This document shows, one piece after another, positions 26,217-34,782 of a stretch of DNA of 64,000 bases (the stretch's first letter is position 1; each line of letters starts with the position of its first letter). The notes beneath the pieces are model-generated. The model saw nothing but the letters and a program-made list of their open reading frames with translations, was not told where the DNA came from and did no database searches. A program made the position numbers and the translations under genes. This DNA comes from Jiangella alba (lineage in GTDB: Bacteria > Actinomycetota > Actinomycetes > Jiangellales > Jiangellaceae), in the NCBI RefSeq assembly GCF_900106035.1, contig NZ_FNUC01000003.1:1915501-1979500 (forward strand), written 5' to 3'.

Positions 26217-26851
26217 GGCTGCCTGACGGTGACCTGGAGTTCGTCGAGCAGGGTGAGGACGCGGCGTTCGACGTCGTCGCGGATGGGGCGGACGGCGTCG
26301 AGGCCCTGGCCGGCGGGGTCGTCGAGGGACCAGTCCTCGTAGCGCTTGCCGGGGAAGACGGGGCAGGCGTCGCCGCAGCCCATGGTGACCACGACGTCGG
26401 CGGCGCGGACCACCTCGTCGGTCCAGGGCTTGGGGTACTCGGCGGAGATGTCGATGCCGCGTTCGGCCATGGCGGCGACGGCGACGGGGTTGACCTGGTC
26501 GCCGGGTTCGGAGCCGCCGGACCACGCGATGGCGGCGTCGCCCGCGTGGTACCGGAAGAAGCCGAGCGCCATCTGCGAGCGGCCCGCGTTGTGCACGCAC
26601 AGGAACAGCACGGTGGGACGGCCGTCGTGGCTCAGGCCCTCGACGCGGGCGAGTGCGGTGAGGCGCTGGCGGGCGAAGCGTTCGGCCAGCAGGGGCAGGA
26701 AGGTGGCGACGGCGGCGCGGCCGGCGAACTGGTCGTAGGACGTGTGCAGGAACCGTTCGATCGTCTCGGCGCCGAAGGTGCCCTCGAAGTCGGCGGCCAG
26801 GCGGCTGGCGGCGGTGGCGAGGGCGACCTGCTGGTCCAGCGTGTGTGGCAT
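26213..26851 (-). CDS. arsC: Arsenate reductase, LMW-phosphatase type with N-terminal helical domain
   Basis: 212 residues. Residues 1-75 form an all-helical extension (LDQQVALATAASRLAADFEGTF, split here by description) known from actinobacterial arsenate reductases. The phosphatase-like domain has the CX5R loop VLFLCVHNAGRSQ (nucleophilic Cys near 82), a second redox Cys pair in MGCGDACPVF near 158-162, and the Asp loop DWSLDDPAGQ. It reduces arsenate to arsenite, probably with mycothiol or thioredoxin. Sits 12 bases after the ArsR-ArsC fusion and is coupled to the monooxygenase. Confidence 0.92.
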   Translation of the reverse strand: MPHTLDQQVALATAASRLAADFEGTFGAETIERFLHTSYDQFAGRAAVATFLPLLAERFARQRLTALARVEGLSHDGRPTVLFLCVHNAGRSQMALGFFRYHAGDAAIAWSGGSEPGDQVNPVAVAAMAERGIDISAEYPKPWTDEVVRAADVVVTMGCGDACPVFPGKRYEDWSLDDPAGQGLDAVRPIRDDVERRVLTLLDELQVTVRQP

Positions 26852-26863
26852 GACGGTCTCCTG

Positions 26864-27535
26864 TCAGGATGCGGCGAGTCGTGGGGCGAGGCCGCTCACG
26901 CGGCCGGCGAGTGCGGTGACGGTGGCGTCGAAGGCGTGGTCGGTGCCGGCGCGGACGGGGTCGGGGATGGACCAGTGCAGGCCGCCGCGGTCGCCGAGTT
27001 CCTCGTGCGCGTGGTCGCAGACGGTGATGACGAAGTCGTCGTCGGCGGCGACGTCGGCCAGGAGGCGGGGCCGGCGCGCGGGCAGCGGGAGGTGGTGCCG
27101 CCGGGCGGCGGCGACCGCACCCGGGTCGATCCGGTCCGCGGGATGGGTGCCGGCCGACGCGACGGGGATGCGGCTGGCCCGCCGCCAGAGCGCGGCGGCG
27201 AGCTGGGAGCGGGCGGAGTTGGCGGTGCAGACGAACACGACGCGGTGCGCCCTGCCGGCGGAGCCGGGGACGAGCCCGTCCAGCGCGCCCGGAGTGAGCC
27301 GTACGTAGCTGCGGCGGCGATCGGCCTCGGACCGGCCGCGGGTGAGCATGCCCACGGCCTCCAGAGCCTTGAGGTGGTGGGCGAGCAGGTTCGACGGCAT
27401 CGCCAGCCGGGCCTGGAGCTCGCTGGGGGCGAGGTCGCCGAGGCTGAGCAGGTCGACGATGTGCAGCCGGGACGCGTCGGCCAGCGCCGCGTGTCTGGCG
27501 GCCCGCCGCTCCAGGTCTGTTCGCTCAGCGTTCAT
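26864..27535 (-). CDS. ArsR-ArsC fusion: HTH regulator with arsenate-reductase-like domain
   Basis: 223 residues. Residues about 8-90 are an ArsR-type winged helix (HAALADASRLHIVDLL, MPSNLLAHHLKALEAVGML). Residues about 100-223 are an LMW-phosphatase/ArsC domain with CX5R in VFVCTANSARSQLAAAL, ITVCDHAHEEL and the Asp loop in WSIPDPV. The HTH part has no Cys, so sensing may lie in the reductase-like domain. ATG 27535 is preferred to an earlier GTG/ATG because it leaves 38 bases of divergent promoter before the aquaporin. Heads the minus-strand arsC operon. Confidence 0.87.
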   Translation of the reverse strand: MNAERTDLERRAARHAALADASRLHIVDLLSLGDLAPSELQARLAMPSNLLAHHLKALEAVGMLTRGRSEADRRRSYVRLTPGALDGLVPGSAGRAHRVVFVCTANSARSQLAAALWRRASRIPVASAGTHPADRIDPGAVAAARRHHLPLPARRPRLLADVAADDDFVITVCDHAHEELGDRGGLHWSIPDPVRAGTDHAFDATVTALAGRVSGLAPRLAAS

Positions 27536-27538
27536 TGC

Positions 27539-27554
27539 CTCAATCTTGACTGAG
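27539..27554. promoter_or_regulatory. Putative operator between ArsR-ArsC fusion and aquaporin
   Basis: CTCAATCTTGACTGAG, an imperfect palindrome (CTCA/TGAG ends, 12 of 16 positions symmetric), fills the short divergent gap. Typical location for an ArsR site controlling both directions. Confidence 0.35.
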
Positions 27555-27585
27555 CTATCTGGTCTCGTCAAGGATGGGGCCCGTG

Positions 27586-28266
27586 ATGACGCGACGGCTG
27601 CTGGCCGAGTTCCTCGGCACCGGCCTGCTGGTGGCCGTGGTGGTCGGCTCCGGGATCGCCGCCCAGCGGCTCTCGCCCGGCGACACGGGGCTGCAACTGC
27701 TGCAGAACAGCACCGCGACAGTGCTGGGGCTGGCGGTGCTGATCCTGCTGTTCGGGCCGGTGTCCGGGGCGCATTTCAACCCGGTGGTGTCGCTGGCTGA
27801 CTGGTGGCTGGGGCGCCGTTCGGGTGGCGGGCTGTCCGGCGGCGAGCTGGTGGCCTACGTGGTCGCGCAGTGCGCCGGGGGTGTCGGCGGGGCGCTGCTG
27901 GCCAACGTCATGTTCTCCGTCGACGCCGGGCTGGCGGCGACCGAACGCGCCGGGACCGGGCTGCTGGTCGGTGAGGTGGTGGCGACGGCCGGGCTGGTGC
28001 TGTTGATCTTCGCGCTCGTCCGAACCGGCCGGGCCGCGTTGTGCGCGCCCGCGGTCGGCGCCTACATCGGGGCGGCGTACTGGTTCACCAGCTCCACGTC
28101 GTTCGCCAACCCGGCCGTCGCCGCCGGGCGGATGTTCTCCGACACGTTCGCGGGCATCGCGCCGTCCTCGGTGCCGGCGTTCGTCGGCGCTCAGCTGGCC
28201 GGCGCCGCCGTCGGCGTCCTGCTCGTCCTCGTGTTGTATCCCGCGCCCACACCCGTTCGCATCTGA
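27586..28266 (+). CDS. Aquaporin / aquaglyceroporin (MIP family), AqpS-like
   Basis: 226 residues, six membrane segments. Two pore half-helix motifs: GAHFNPVVSLADWW near residue 64 (NPV in place of NPA) and TSFANPAVAAGRMF near 175 (NPA). MIP channels in arsenic loci let arsenite leave the cell after ArsC reduction. Start ATG 27586 gives the usual MTRRLLAEFLGTGLL; ATG 27574 is an in-frame alternative of 4 residues more. Divergent from the ArsR-ArsC operon and 11 bases before the next reductase. Confidence 0.9.
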   Translation: MTRRLLAEFLGTGLLVAVVVGSGIAAQRLSPGDTGLQLLQNSTATVLGLAVLILLFGPVSGAHFNPVVSLADWWLGRRSGGGLSGGELVAYVVAQCAGGVGGALLANVMFSVDAGLAATERAGTGLLVGEVVATAGLVLLIFALVRTGRAALCAPAVGAYIGAAYWFTSSTSFANPAVAAGRMFSDTFAGIAPSSVPAFVGAQLAGAAVGVLLVLVLYPAPTPVRI

Positions 28267-28277
28267 GAGGAACGCTC

Positions 28278-29687
28278 GTGCACATCGTCGCCGTCGGCGG
28301 CAGCGACGCCGGCATCTCCGCCGCGTTGCGCGCCCGCGAGCTGGACCCGTCGGCCGAGGTCACCGTGGTGGTGGCCGATGCCTATCCGAACTTCTCCATC
28401 TGCGGCATCCCGTACTACATCTCCGGCGAGGTCGGGCACTGGTCGAACCTGGCCCACCGCACCCACGCCGACCTCGAGGCCACCGGGATGCGGCTGCGGC
28501 TGGACACGCTCGCCACCGGCATCGACGTCGACGGGCGGCGGCTCGCGCTGCGCGAGCCGGACGGCGCGGAGACGACCCTCGAGTACGACGAGCTGGTCGT
28601 CGGCACCGGCGCGCTGCCGGTGCGCCCGCCGATCACCGGCCTGGACGAGCTGGGCGCGGCCGACGGTGTGCATGTGCTGCACTCCATGGGCGACACCTTC
28701 GCGCTGGAGCAGAGCCTGGACCGCATCCGGCCGTCCACCGCGCTGATCGTGGGCGCCGGCTACGTCGGGCTGGAGATGGCCGAGGGCCTGACCACGCGCG
28801 GGGTCGCCGTCACCCAGGTCGAGATGCTGCCCGAGGTGTTGCCCACCGTCGACCCGTCCCTCGGTGCGCTGGTGCACGCCGAGCTGGACCGGCACGGCGT
28901 CACCGTCCACACGGAGTCGACGGTCACCGCGATCTCGCGCGAGCCGTCGGGCCTGCACGTCGACGGCGCTGGTCCCGGCGGTGAACCGCTCGGCTGGGAC
29001 GTCGACCTCGTCCTCGTCGTGGTGGGGGTGCGGCCGGACACCGACCTGCTGGTCGCCGCCGGAGCACGGACCGGGCCGCGCGGCGCCGTCGTCGTCGACG
29101 AGTCCATGGCCACCGGCCTACCGCACGTCTGGGCCGCCGGCGACTGCGTCGTCACCCACCACCGTCAGCTCGGCGTCACCTACCTGCCGCTGGGCACGAC
29201 CGCGCACAAGCAGGGCCGGGTCGCCGGCGAGAACGCCCTCGGCGGCGCGGCCCGGTTCGCCGGCAGCCTCGGCACCCAAGTCGTCAAGGTCTTCGACCTG
29301 GTCGCGGCCCGCACCGGCCTGCGCGAGCACGAGGCCACCGCGGCCGGGTTCGCCCCCGCCAGCAGCACGGCCACGCCGGACGACCACAAGGCCTACTATC
29401 CGGGCGCGCAGCCCATCACCATTCGCCTCACCGGCGACGCCGGCACCGGCCTGCTGCTCGGCGCCCAGCTGGTCGGACCCCGCGGCACCGAGACCGCCAA
29501 ACGGGTCGACACCTACGCCACCGCCCTGTTCCACGCCATGACCGTCGACGGCTTCAGCGAGCTCGACCTGTCGTACACCCCGCCACTCGGCTCGCCCTGG
29601 GACGCGACGCAGCTGGCCACGCAGGCCTGGGGCCGCGAACACCTCCTGCCTGGGCAGGTGGCAGCGCTGTCGTCAGCTGAGCGGTGA
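28278..29687 (+). CDS. FAD-dependent pyridine-nucleotide disulfide reductase, CoA-disulfide-reductase-like
   Basis: 469 residues. FAD motif GGSDAGISAALRARELD at residue 8, single redox Cys at C42 in SICGIPYYISGE (the CoADR/NADH-oxidase position), NAD motif LIVGAGYVGLEMAEGL near 157, VWAAGDCVVTHH near 282, then the dimerisation domain. One active Cys rather than CxxC means a mixed-disulfide or persulfide chemistry. Encoded 11 bases after the aquaporin with a GTG start; in this setting it may regenerate thiol for ArsC or reduce an arsenic-thiol adduct, which is inference. Confidence 0.86.
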   Translation: MHIVAVGGSDAGISAALRARELDPSAEVTVVVADAYPNFSICGIPYYISGEVGHWSNLAHRTHADLEATGMRLRLDTLATGIDVDGRRLALREPDGAETTLEYDELVVGTGALPVRPPITGLDELGAADGVHVLHSMGDTFALEQSLDRIRPSTALIVGAGYVGLEMAEGLTTRGVAVTQVEMLPEVLPTVDPSLGALVHAELDRHGVTVHTESTVTAISREPSGLHVDGAGPGGEPLGWDVDLVLVVVGVRPDTDLLVAAGARTGPRGAVVVDESMATGLPHVWAAGDCVVTHHRQLGVTYLPLGTTAHKQGRVAGENALGGAARFAGSLGTQVVKVFDLVAARTGLREHEATAAGFAPASSTATPDDHKAYYPGAQPITIRLTGDAGTGLLLGAQLVGPRGTETAKRVDTYATALFHAMTVDGFSELDLSYTPPLGSPWDATQLATQAWGREHLLPGQVAALSSAER

Positions 29688-29699
29688 CCCCGAAGATCT

Positions 29700-30080
29700 G
29701 GTCGGCGAGCCGTTGCGCCTGATCCTGGTCGAGGATCTCGCCGCGGATCTCCGCGTGCTGGTCGGCCCAGGTTCGTGCGGCCGCGTGCCGAGGGCGTCGA
29801 TCGCGCACATCGCGTCGAGATCGTGCCGGCCGGCGAGCGCACGAGGGGTGGTCAGCGCCTCGGTCACATCGTCAGTCTCGTCGGCACCCGCCTGGACGAG
29901 CGCGGCCACGGTCTCGGCGCCGCGCGGGAAATGACCGGGCCATCCGTTGCCACGTGCAGCAGGGTGCGTGACATGCCGGTCGCGGAGCCCAGCCGGTCCG
30001 TCGCCAGGCCAGGATGCTCGACGAGCAGCTGCCGCGACCGCGACCCGGATCACGCGTGTCCACGTAGGCCCTGGCCACAT
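29700..30080 (-). pseudogene. Degraded ankyrin-repeat gene
   Basis: The 454-base gap between 29687 and 30142 has no intact gene. On the minus strand one frame reads TLLHVATDG and, after a shift of frame, another reads NGWPGHFPRG, then AETVAALVQAGADE, which together resemble one repeat of bacterial ankyrin proteins (LLHVATDWPGHFP-type). After this the frame drifts through short remnants (LAGRHDLDAMCAIDALG) without completing a second repeat. This suggests frameshift plus deletion of an ankyrin gene. Confidence 0.4.
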
Positions 30081-30141
30081 CCTGCCGTCAGCGCGTGCGA
30101 CCGGCCAGGCATCCGTCCCACCGCGTTCTTACGATGTGCGG

Positions 30142-30978
30142 GTGGGACCCACGGGGGAGACCGGGCCGACGGTGGGCGGCGGCGCGCGGGCCGGGTGGCA
30201 TCGTCAGGCGGCGGCCGGGTTCGGGGCCGGTGCCGTTGTCGGCCTCGTCGGCGGGATGATCGGGCTCGGTGGCGCCGAGTTCCGGTTGCCGCTCCTGATC
30301 GGGGTGTTCGGGTTCGCCGCGCTGGCCGCTGTCATCCTGAACAAGGCGATGAGCCTGATCGTCGTGCTCACGGCGATTCCGGCGCGCCTGGCCGCGGTGC
30401 CGCTGGAGGACCTGTCTCCGCACTGGGATGTCGTGGTCAACCTGCTCGTCGGCAGCGTCGCCGGGGCCTGGCTGGGGGCCACGTGGGCGACGCGGATGCG
30501 CACGGCCACGCTCTACAGGGTCCTGGCCGTGCTGCTCGTGGTCATCGCCGGGGCGCTGGTCGTCAACCACGTCGGGCCGGCTGACGGACTCGATCTCCCG
30601 GCGGCGCCGACGGCGGTCATCGGTGTGATCGCGGGCGTCGGGATCGGCATCGTCGCCGCCCTCATGGGGGTGGCCGGCGGCGAGCTGCTCATCCCCACGA
30701 TCGTGGTGCTCTACGGAGTGGACATCAAGATCGCTGGAAGTCTGTCGTTGGCCGTGTCGCTGCCGACGATGCTGGTGGCGTTCGCCCGCTACAGCCGCGA
30801 CCGCAGTTTCGTCGTGCTGCGCGAGCAGTTCCGGTTCGTCGTCGTCATGGCTTCGGGCTCCATCGTGGGCGCCGTCGTCGGCGGCCTGCTCCTGGGCATC
30901 GTGTCCGACCTGGTCCTGATCCCCGTGCTCGTCGCACTGCTCCTGCTGTCCGCGCTCAAGGTCTGGCGGCACCGTTGA
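30142..30978 (+). CDS. TauE/SafE-family membrane transporter
   Basis: 278 residues and about eight membrane helices. The two family glycine motifs are VVGLVGGMIGLGGAEFRLPLL near residue 28 (shortened here) and ALMGVAGGELLIPTIV near 175. A TACGAT -10-like box at 30130-30135 would place the transcript start on GTG 30142, so it may be leaderless; GTG 30136 is an alternative. It exports a small anion; sulfite or an arsenic-thiol product are open options. Its 3' end overlaps the convergent MFS gene by 23 bases. Confidence 0.82.
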   Translation: MGPTGETGPTVGGGARAGWHRQAAAGFGAGAVVGLVGGMIGLGGAEFRLPLLIGVFGFAALAAVILNKAMSLIVVLTAIPARLAAVPLEDLSPHWDVVVNLLVGSVAGAWLGATWATRMRTATLYRVLAVLLVVIAGALVVNHVGPADGLDLPAAPTAVIGVIAGVGIGIVAALMGVAGGELLIPTIVVLYGVDIKIAGSLSLAVSLPTMLVAFARYSRDRSFVVLREQFRFVVVMASGSIVGAVVGGLLLGIVSDLVLIPVLVALLLLSALKVWRHR

Positions 30979-32152
30979 TCGTCGCCGTGCCGATCGCGAC
31001 GACGGCGGCGGCGACGGCGATGGCGGTGAGCACGGCGAACATGGCCGGGGAGGAGCCGACGGCGGCGGCGATGGCGCTGCCGGCCCAAGGGGCGACGGCC
31101 ATGGCGATGGTGGTGGGGGCGTTCAGGATGCCGTACAGGGTGCCGAAGCCGGCGATGCCCCACCGGTCGCTGACGGCGGTGGACTGCAGCAGGGTGAACG
31201 CGCCGCGCGCCACGCCGAGGACGATGCTGGCGGCGACGAGCGCGGCGGCGGGTCCGGGCAGCAGGCCGACGGCGGCGACGGTGGCCGCGACGGCGGTCAG
31301 GATGAGGACGGACCGGACGCGCGGCGTGGTGCGGCGCGACAGCGGCGCGTAACCGATGCGGCCGAGCAGCTGCCCCGCGCCGGACAGGCCGAGCGCCCAG
31401 GCGGCCAGCGTCATCGACAGGCCGCGGCCGGTGAGCAGCGGGATGAGGTGGATCGTCGCGGCGAACATCGCGAACGCGGTCAGCGCCGAGGCGATGGTGA
31501 GGCACACGAAAGGACGGCTGGTCGCGACGGCGCGGACGTGGCCGTCGCGCAGCCGGGTGTGTGCCGCGTGGTCGGCGGCCGGCCAGGGCGCGGTCAGGCC
31601 GAACGCGTGGCCCGGGATGGCGGTGGTGACCGCCAGCAGGACGGCGAGCGCGACGTAGGTCTGCCGCCAGGACAGGTGGTCGAGGAGGGCGGCGGTGGCC
31701 GGGGCGAAGATCGTGCTGGACAGGCCCGCGACCAGGGTCAGGACGGTCAGTGCGCGGACGCGGGCAGGCCCGTACCAGCGGGTGAGCGCGGTGAACGCGG
31801 GCGCGTAGAGCGTCCCGGCCTGGGCGATGCCGGCGATCACCCAGGCGGCGGCGAACCAGCCGACGCCCGGTGCGGCGGCGACGGCGAGGGTCGCGGCGAC
31901 GCCGATGACCGAGCCGAGCGTCATCACCCAGCGTGGGCCGTGCCGGTCGATGATCCGGCCGACGGCGATGCCGGCGACGGCCGCGACGAGCAGCGCCGCC
32001 GAGAACGCCGCCGTCGTCGACGACTCGGACCAGCCGGTGCCGGCGGTGATGGCCGGCAGCGCGACCGGGAACGAGTAGTAGAGGACGCCCCAGCCGACGA
32101 TCTGCGTCAGGCACAGCGCGGCCAGGGCGCCGGTCGGGTGGGCAGGTCTCAC
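30956..32152 (-). CDS. MFS transporter of the arsenic locus
   Basis: 398 residues with twelve hydrophobic segments. Major facilitator motifs: GRIIDRHGPRWVM after helix 2 (motif A) and LGRIGYAPLSRRTTPRV in the second half. GTG 32152 overlaps the ArsO stop (GTGA), so it is translated with that flavoprotein. The ArsO-MFS pair is a common arsenic arrangement; the transporter probably exports the oxidised arsenical. No GAPDH partner is present, so it is not an ArsJ system. Confidence 0.85.
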   Translation of the reverse strand: MRPAHPTGALAALCLTQIVGWGVLYYSFPVALPAITAGTGWSESSTTAAFSAALLVAAVAGIAVGRIIDRHGPRWVMTLGSVIGVAATLAVAAAPGVGWFAAAWVIAGIAQAGTLYAPAFTALTRWYGPARVRALTVLTLVAGLSSTIFAPATAALLDHLSWRQTYVALAVLLAVTTAIPGHAFGLTAPWPAADHAAHTRLRDGHVRAVATSRPFVCLTIASALTAFAMFAATIHLIPLLTGRGLSMTLAAWALGLSGAGQLLGRIGYAPLSRRTTPRVRSVLILTAVAATVAAVGLLPGPAAALVAASIVLGVARGAFTLLQSTAVSDRWGIAGFGTLYGILNAPTTIAMAVAPWAGSAIAAAVGSSPAMFAVLTAIAVAAAVVAIGTATINGAARP

Positions 32153-33228
32153 AGGCCGATGATCGCGTGTGCCCCCTGGACGTGTGCGGCCAGTGGCTGT
32201 ACGACGTGGTCGGCGTCGCGGCTGACCCCGCGCAGGGTGTTGGACGAGAACGAGCGCTGGAACTCCAGGCCCAGGTAGACGAGGCCGGGGTGCGTGGTGG
32301 AGATGCCCTCGGCGTGCCGCGGCAGGCCGTGCTCGTCCAGCGCGCCGAGCGGTGCCAGGTAGGCGAGGTCCGGCCGATAGCCGGTGGCGAAGACGACGGC
32401 GTCGACCCTCTCGCGCTCGCCGTCCGCCCAGACGACGCAGTCGCCGTCGAAGGCGGTGAACATCGCCCGGCGGTCGATGCGGCCGGACTCGATGCCCTCG
32501 CGGTAGCGGCCGGTGTCGAGCACGAGCGGCTTGCGCACGAGGTGGCGCAGCCAGGCCGCCGGCAGGTGGTCGAAGCGGGTGACCTCGAGCCAGTGGTGCA
32601 GGTCGCGGCCGCGGATCACCTGGGGGAGGAACGAGATCGGCGCGAGCGTGGCCAGCGTCAGGTCGGCGACGCCGGCGAGCTCGTCGGCGAGCTGGACGCC
32701 GGAGTTGCCGCCGCCGACCACGACGACTCGCTTGTCCGCGTACGGGGCGGGGTCGCGGTAGCCGGTGACGTGCAGCAGTTCGCCCGTGAACGTCTCCTGC
32801 CCGGGCAGGCTCGGGAGGGCGGGGTTGCCGAACGACCCCGACGCGGCCACGACGCCCGCGGCCGGGACGGCGTCGCCGCCGGCGGTGTGCACGACGAACC
32901 CGGGACCGTCGGCCTCGACACCGCTGACCCGGGTGTGGGTGCGAATGTCGACGCCGAGGTGCTGGGCGTAGCGGTCGAGGTAGCCGGCGACCTCGTCGCG
33001 GGTGGGGTAGCGGCCGGGGTCGCCGTCCATCGGGAAGCCGGGCATGGCGCTGTAGCGGGCGGGGGAGAACAGCCGCAGGCTGTCGTAGTAGCGCGGCCAG
33101 GACCCGGCCGGCCGGTCGCTCGCCTCCAGGACGACGGGCTGCAGGCCGGCGTCGCGGACGGCGCGGGCGGCGGCGAGGCCGGACTGGCCGGCGCCGATGA
33201 CGATCACGGGGTGTGTTGGGGTGGTCAC
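32149..33228 (-). CDS. arsO: Flavin-dependent monooxygenase, ArsO-like
   Basis: 359 residues. FAD motif VIVIGAGQSGLAAARAV at residue 8, NADPH motif VVVVGGGNSGVQLADEL near 170, and ATGYRPDLAYL near 295 give the FMO/ArsO two-dinucleotide fold. It likely oxidises trivalent arsenicals, in the cytoplasm, with NADPH. GTG 33228 is the start; the ArsR operator palindrome lies 8 bases upstream and is shared with the divergent arsR. Naming rests on fold and arsenic context. Confidence 0.8.
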   Translation of the reverse strand: MTTPTHPVIVIGAGQSGLAAARAVRDAGLQPVVLEASDRPAGSWPRYYDSLRLFSPARYSAMPGFPMDGDPGRYPTRDEVAGYLDRYAQHLGVDIRTHTRVSGVEADGPGFVVHTAGGDAVPAAGVVAASGSFGNPALPSLPGQETFTGELLHVTGYRDPAPYADKRVVVVGGGNSGVQLADELAGVADLTLATLAPISFLPQVIRGRDLHHWLEVTRFDHLPAAWLRHLVRKPLVLDTGRYREGIESGRIDRRAMFTAFDGDCVVWADGERERVDAVVFATGYRPDLAYLAPLGALDEHGLPRHAEGISTTHPGLVYLGLEFQRSFSSNTLRGVSRDADHVVQPLAAHVQGAHAIIGL

Positions 33229-33235
33229 GCCGCAA

Positions 33236-33259
33236 ACATATCGTCGAATCGCGATATGT
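33236..33259. promoter_or_regulatory. ArsR operator between arsO and arsR
   Basis: ACATATCG (33236-33243) and CGATATGT (33252-33259) are perfect 8-base arms around TCGAATCG. It covers the -35 region of the arsR promoter and lies just upstream of arsO, so one dimer could silence both. Confidence 0.7.
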
Positions 33260-33280
33260 CAAAGTGGCGATACGTTGCGT

Positions 33281-33637
33281 ATGCTCGACGGCGTGAGCGA
33301 GGTCGTCGAGGCGGGGGAGCGCAGGTCGTTGCCGCTGGTGACGGACGACCTCGTCGAGCTCGGCGACGCCACGCTCGAGTTCCTCAAGGCGCTGGCCAGC
33401 CCGGCTCGGCAGAAGATCCTGCTGCTGTTCGCCCGCGGCGCCGAACTGTCCGTGGGGCAGATCGCCGAGCTCGCCGGCATCGGCCAGTCGACCGCGTCGG
33501 AGCAGCTCAAGCTCCTGCGGCGCGGCGGCATCGTCACCTCGCGCCGCGACGGCAAGACCGTCTACTACCGCGCCGACAAGGACGGCATGGCGCGGGCGCT
33601 CGCGGACCTGCAGCACTACCTCGAGGTCTGCTGCTGA
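33281..33637 (+). CDS. arsR: ArsR-family regulator with C-terminal vicinal Cys
   Basis: 118 residues. Winged helix with FLKALASPARQKILLLF and GIGQSTASEQLKLLRRGGIV. The only cysteines are the last two residues (LEVCC), a vicinal pair apt to hold As(III) in the dimer. A GATACG box at 33269-33274 would start the transcript at about ATG 33281, so the message is probably leaderless; the open frame upstream covers the operator and is not coding. Controls arsO-MFS and itself. Confidence 0.87.
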   Translation: MLDGVSEVVEAGERRSLPLVTDDLVELGDATLEFLKALASPARQKILLLFARGAELSVGQIAELAGIGQSTASEQLKLLRRGGIVTSRRDGKTVYYRADKDGMARALADLQHYLEVCC

Positions 33638-33723
33638 CCCTCAGCGGCTGCGCCGATCAGAAATCCGCCGCCACGTCGTCAGTTCCTGGTAGCCCCCTCG
33701 CACCGGTGGAAGGATTGACGACC

Positions 33724-34719
33724 ATGACCGACGCTCGACCCCTGGGCGCTGACGAGGCCACGTTCATCGACGTGGTCCGCTCGGGCGATACGGCGCGGTT
33801 CGCGCTCATCACGGAGCGCCACCGGCGTGAGCTGCAGGTGCACTGCTACCGCATGCTCGCGAACTACGAGGACGCCCAGGACATGACGCAGGAGACGTTC
33901 CTGCGGGCGTGGAACAAGCGCGACTCGTACAAGGGCCACGCGGCGCTGCGGACCTGGCTGTACCGGATCGCGACGAACGCCTGCCTCGACTTCCTGGAGA
34001 AGCGCAACAACCGCACGCCCGTGCCGTCCGGGCTGCCGGACTCCGGCTCCGAGGTGCTGTACCTGCAGCCGTACCCCGACCGGATGCTCCCCGAGGACCC
34101 GCAGGAATCGGTGGTGGCGCGGGAGACGATCGAGCTGGCGTTCATCGTCGCCGTCCAGCACCTGCCGCCGCGGCAGCGGGCGGTGTTCATCCTGCGCGAC
34201 GTCCTCGGCTGGCCGGCGTCGAAGGCGGCCGACGCCCTCGAGCTGACCGTCGCCTCGGTGACCAGCGCACTGCAGCGGGCGCGCGTGACGATGCGCGAGC
34301 AGCTGCCCGACCGCCTCGACTGGCGCAGCCCCGAGCTGTCGAACGACGAGCGCGGCGTGGTGAAGTCGTACATCGACGCCCATGAGCGCAACGACCTCGA
34401 CGGGCTGACGTCCCTGCTGCGCGACGACCTGCGCTTCGCGATGCTGCCCGATCCGGGCACCGTGACCACGACGGCCGAGGACGCGGTGGACGGCTGGGTC
34501 TCCGGTGGGCTCTTCGGGCCGGGCCACGACGACTGGCGCGGCATCGCCACGACGGTCAACCGCATGCCGGCCGCCGCGCTGTACCTGCGCACCCCCGGCG
34601 ACCCGGAGTACCGGCTGTTCGCCATCGCGGCCCTGCACATCGCCGACGGCAAGATCGCCGAGCTCACCGGATTCGACGCCGCCGACAAGCCCTGGCTGGA
34701 CCTGCCGCCGACACTGTGA
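33724..34719 (+). CDS. ECF-type sigma factor with SnoaL-like C-terminal domain
   Basis: 331 residues. Region 2 (about 20-95) with YEDAQDMTQETFLRAWNK; region 4 (about 140-195) with LPPRQRAVFILRDVLGWP as the conserved helix and SVTSALQRARVTMR for -35 recognition. Residues about 210-331 form a SnoaL-like fold (VKSYIDAHERNDLDGLTSLL, LPPTL end), as in SigX5/SigJ-type sigma factors where this domain replaces a separate anti-sigma as activity switch. No anti-sigma gene is adjacent. AAGGA about 11 bases before ATG 33724. Its regulon is not evident. Confidence 0.9.
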   Translation: MTDARPLGADEATFIDVVRSGDTARFALITERHRRELQVHCYRMLANYEDAQDMTQETFLRAWNKRDSYKGHAALRTWLYRIATNACLDFLEKRNNRTPVPSGLPDSGSEVLYLQPYPDRMLPEDPQESVVARETIELAFIVAVQHLPPRQRAVFILRDVLGWPASKAADALELTVASVTSALQRARVTMREQLPDRLDWRSPELSNDERGVVKSYIDAHERNDLDGLTSLLRDDLRFAMLPDPGTVTTTAEDAVDGWVSGGLFGPGHDDWRGIATTVNRMPAAALYLRTPGDPEYRLFAIAALHIADGKIAELTGFDAADKPWLDLPPTL

Positions 34720-34782
34720 CCACACCGGTCACCGCGCCCGGGGCAGGTCCCTGGCTTCACGAGCCGATCGCCAGGCCCGTGC

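Noticed and set aside
30956-33259. ArsJ-type organoarsenical efflux
   Set aside because: ArsJ systems need an adjacent glyceraldehyde-3-phosphate dehydrogenase; here the partner is an ArsO-like flavoprotein.
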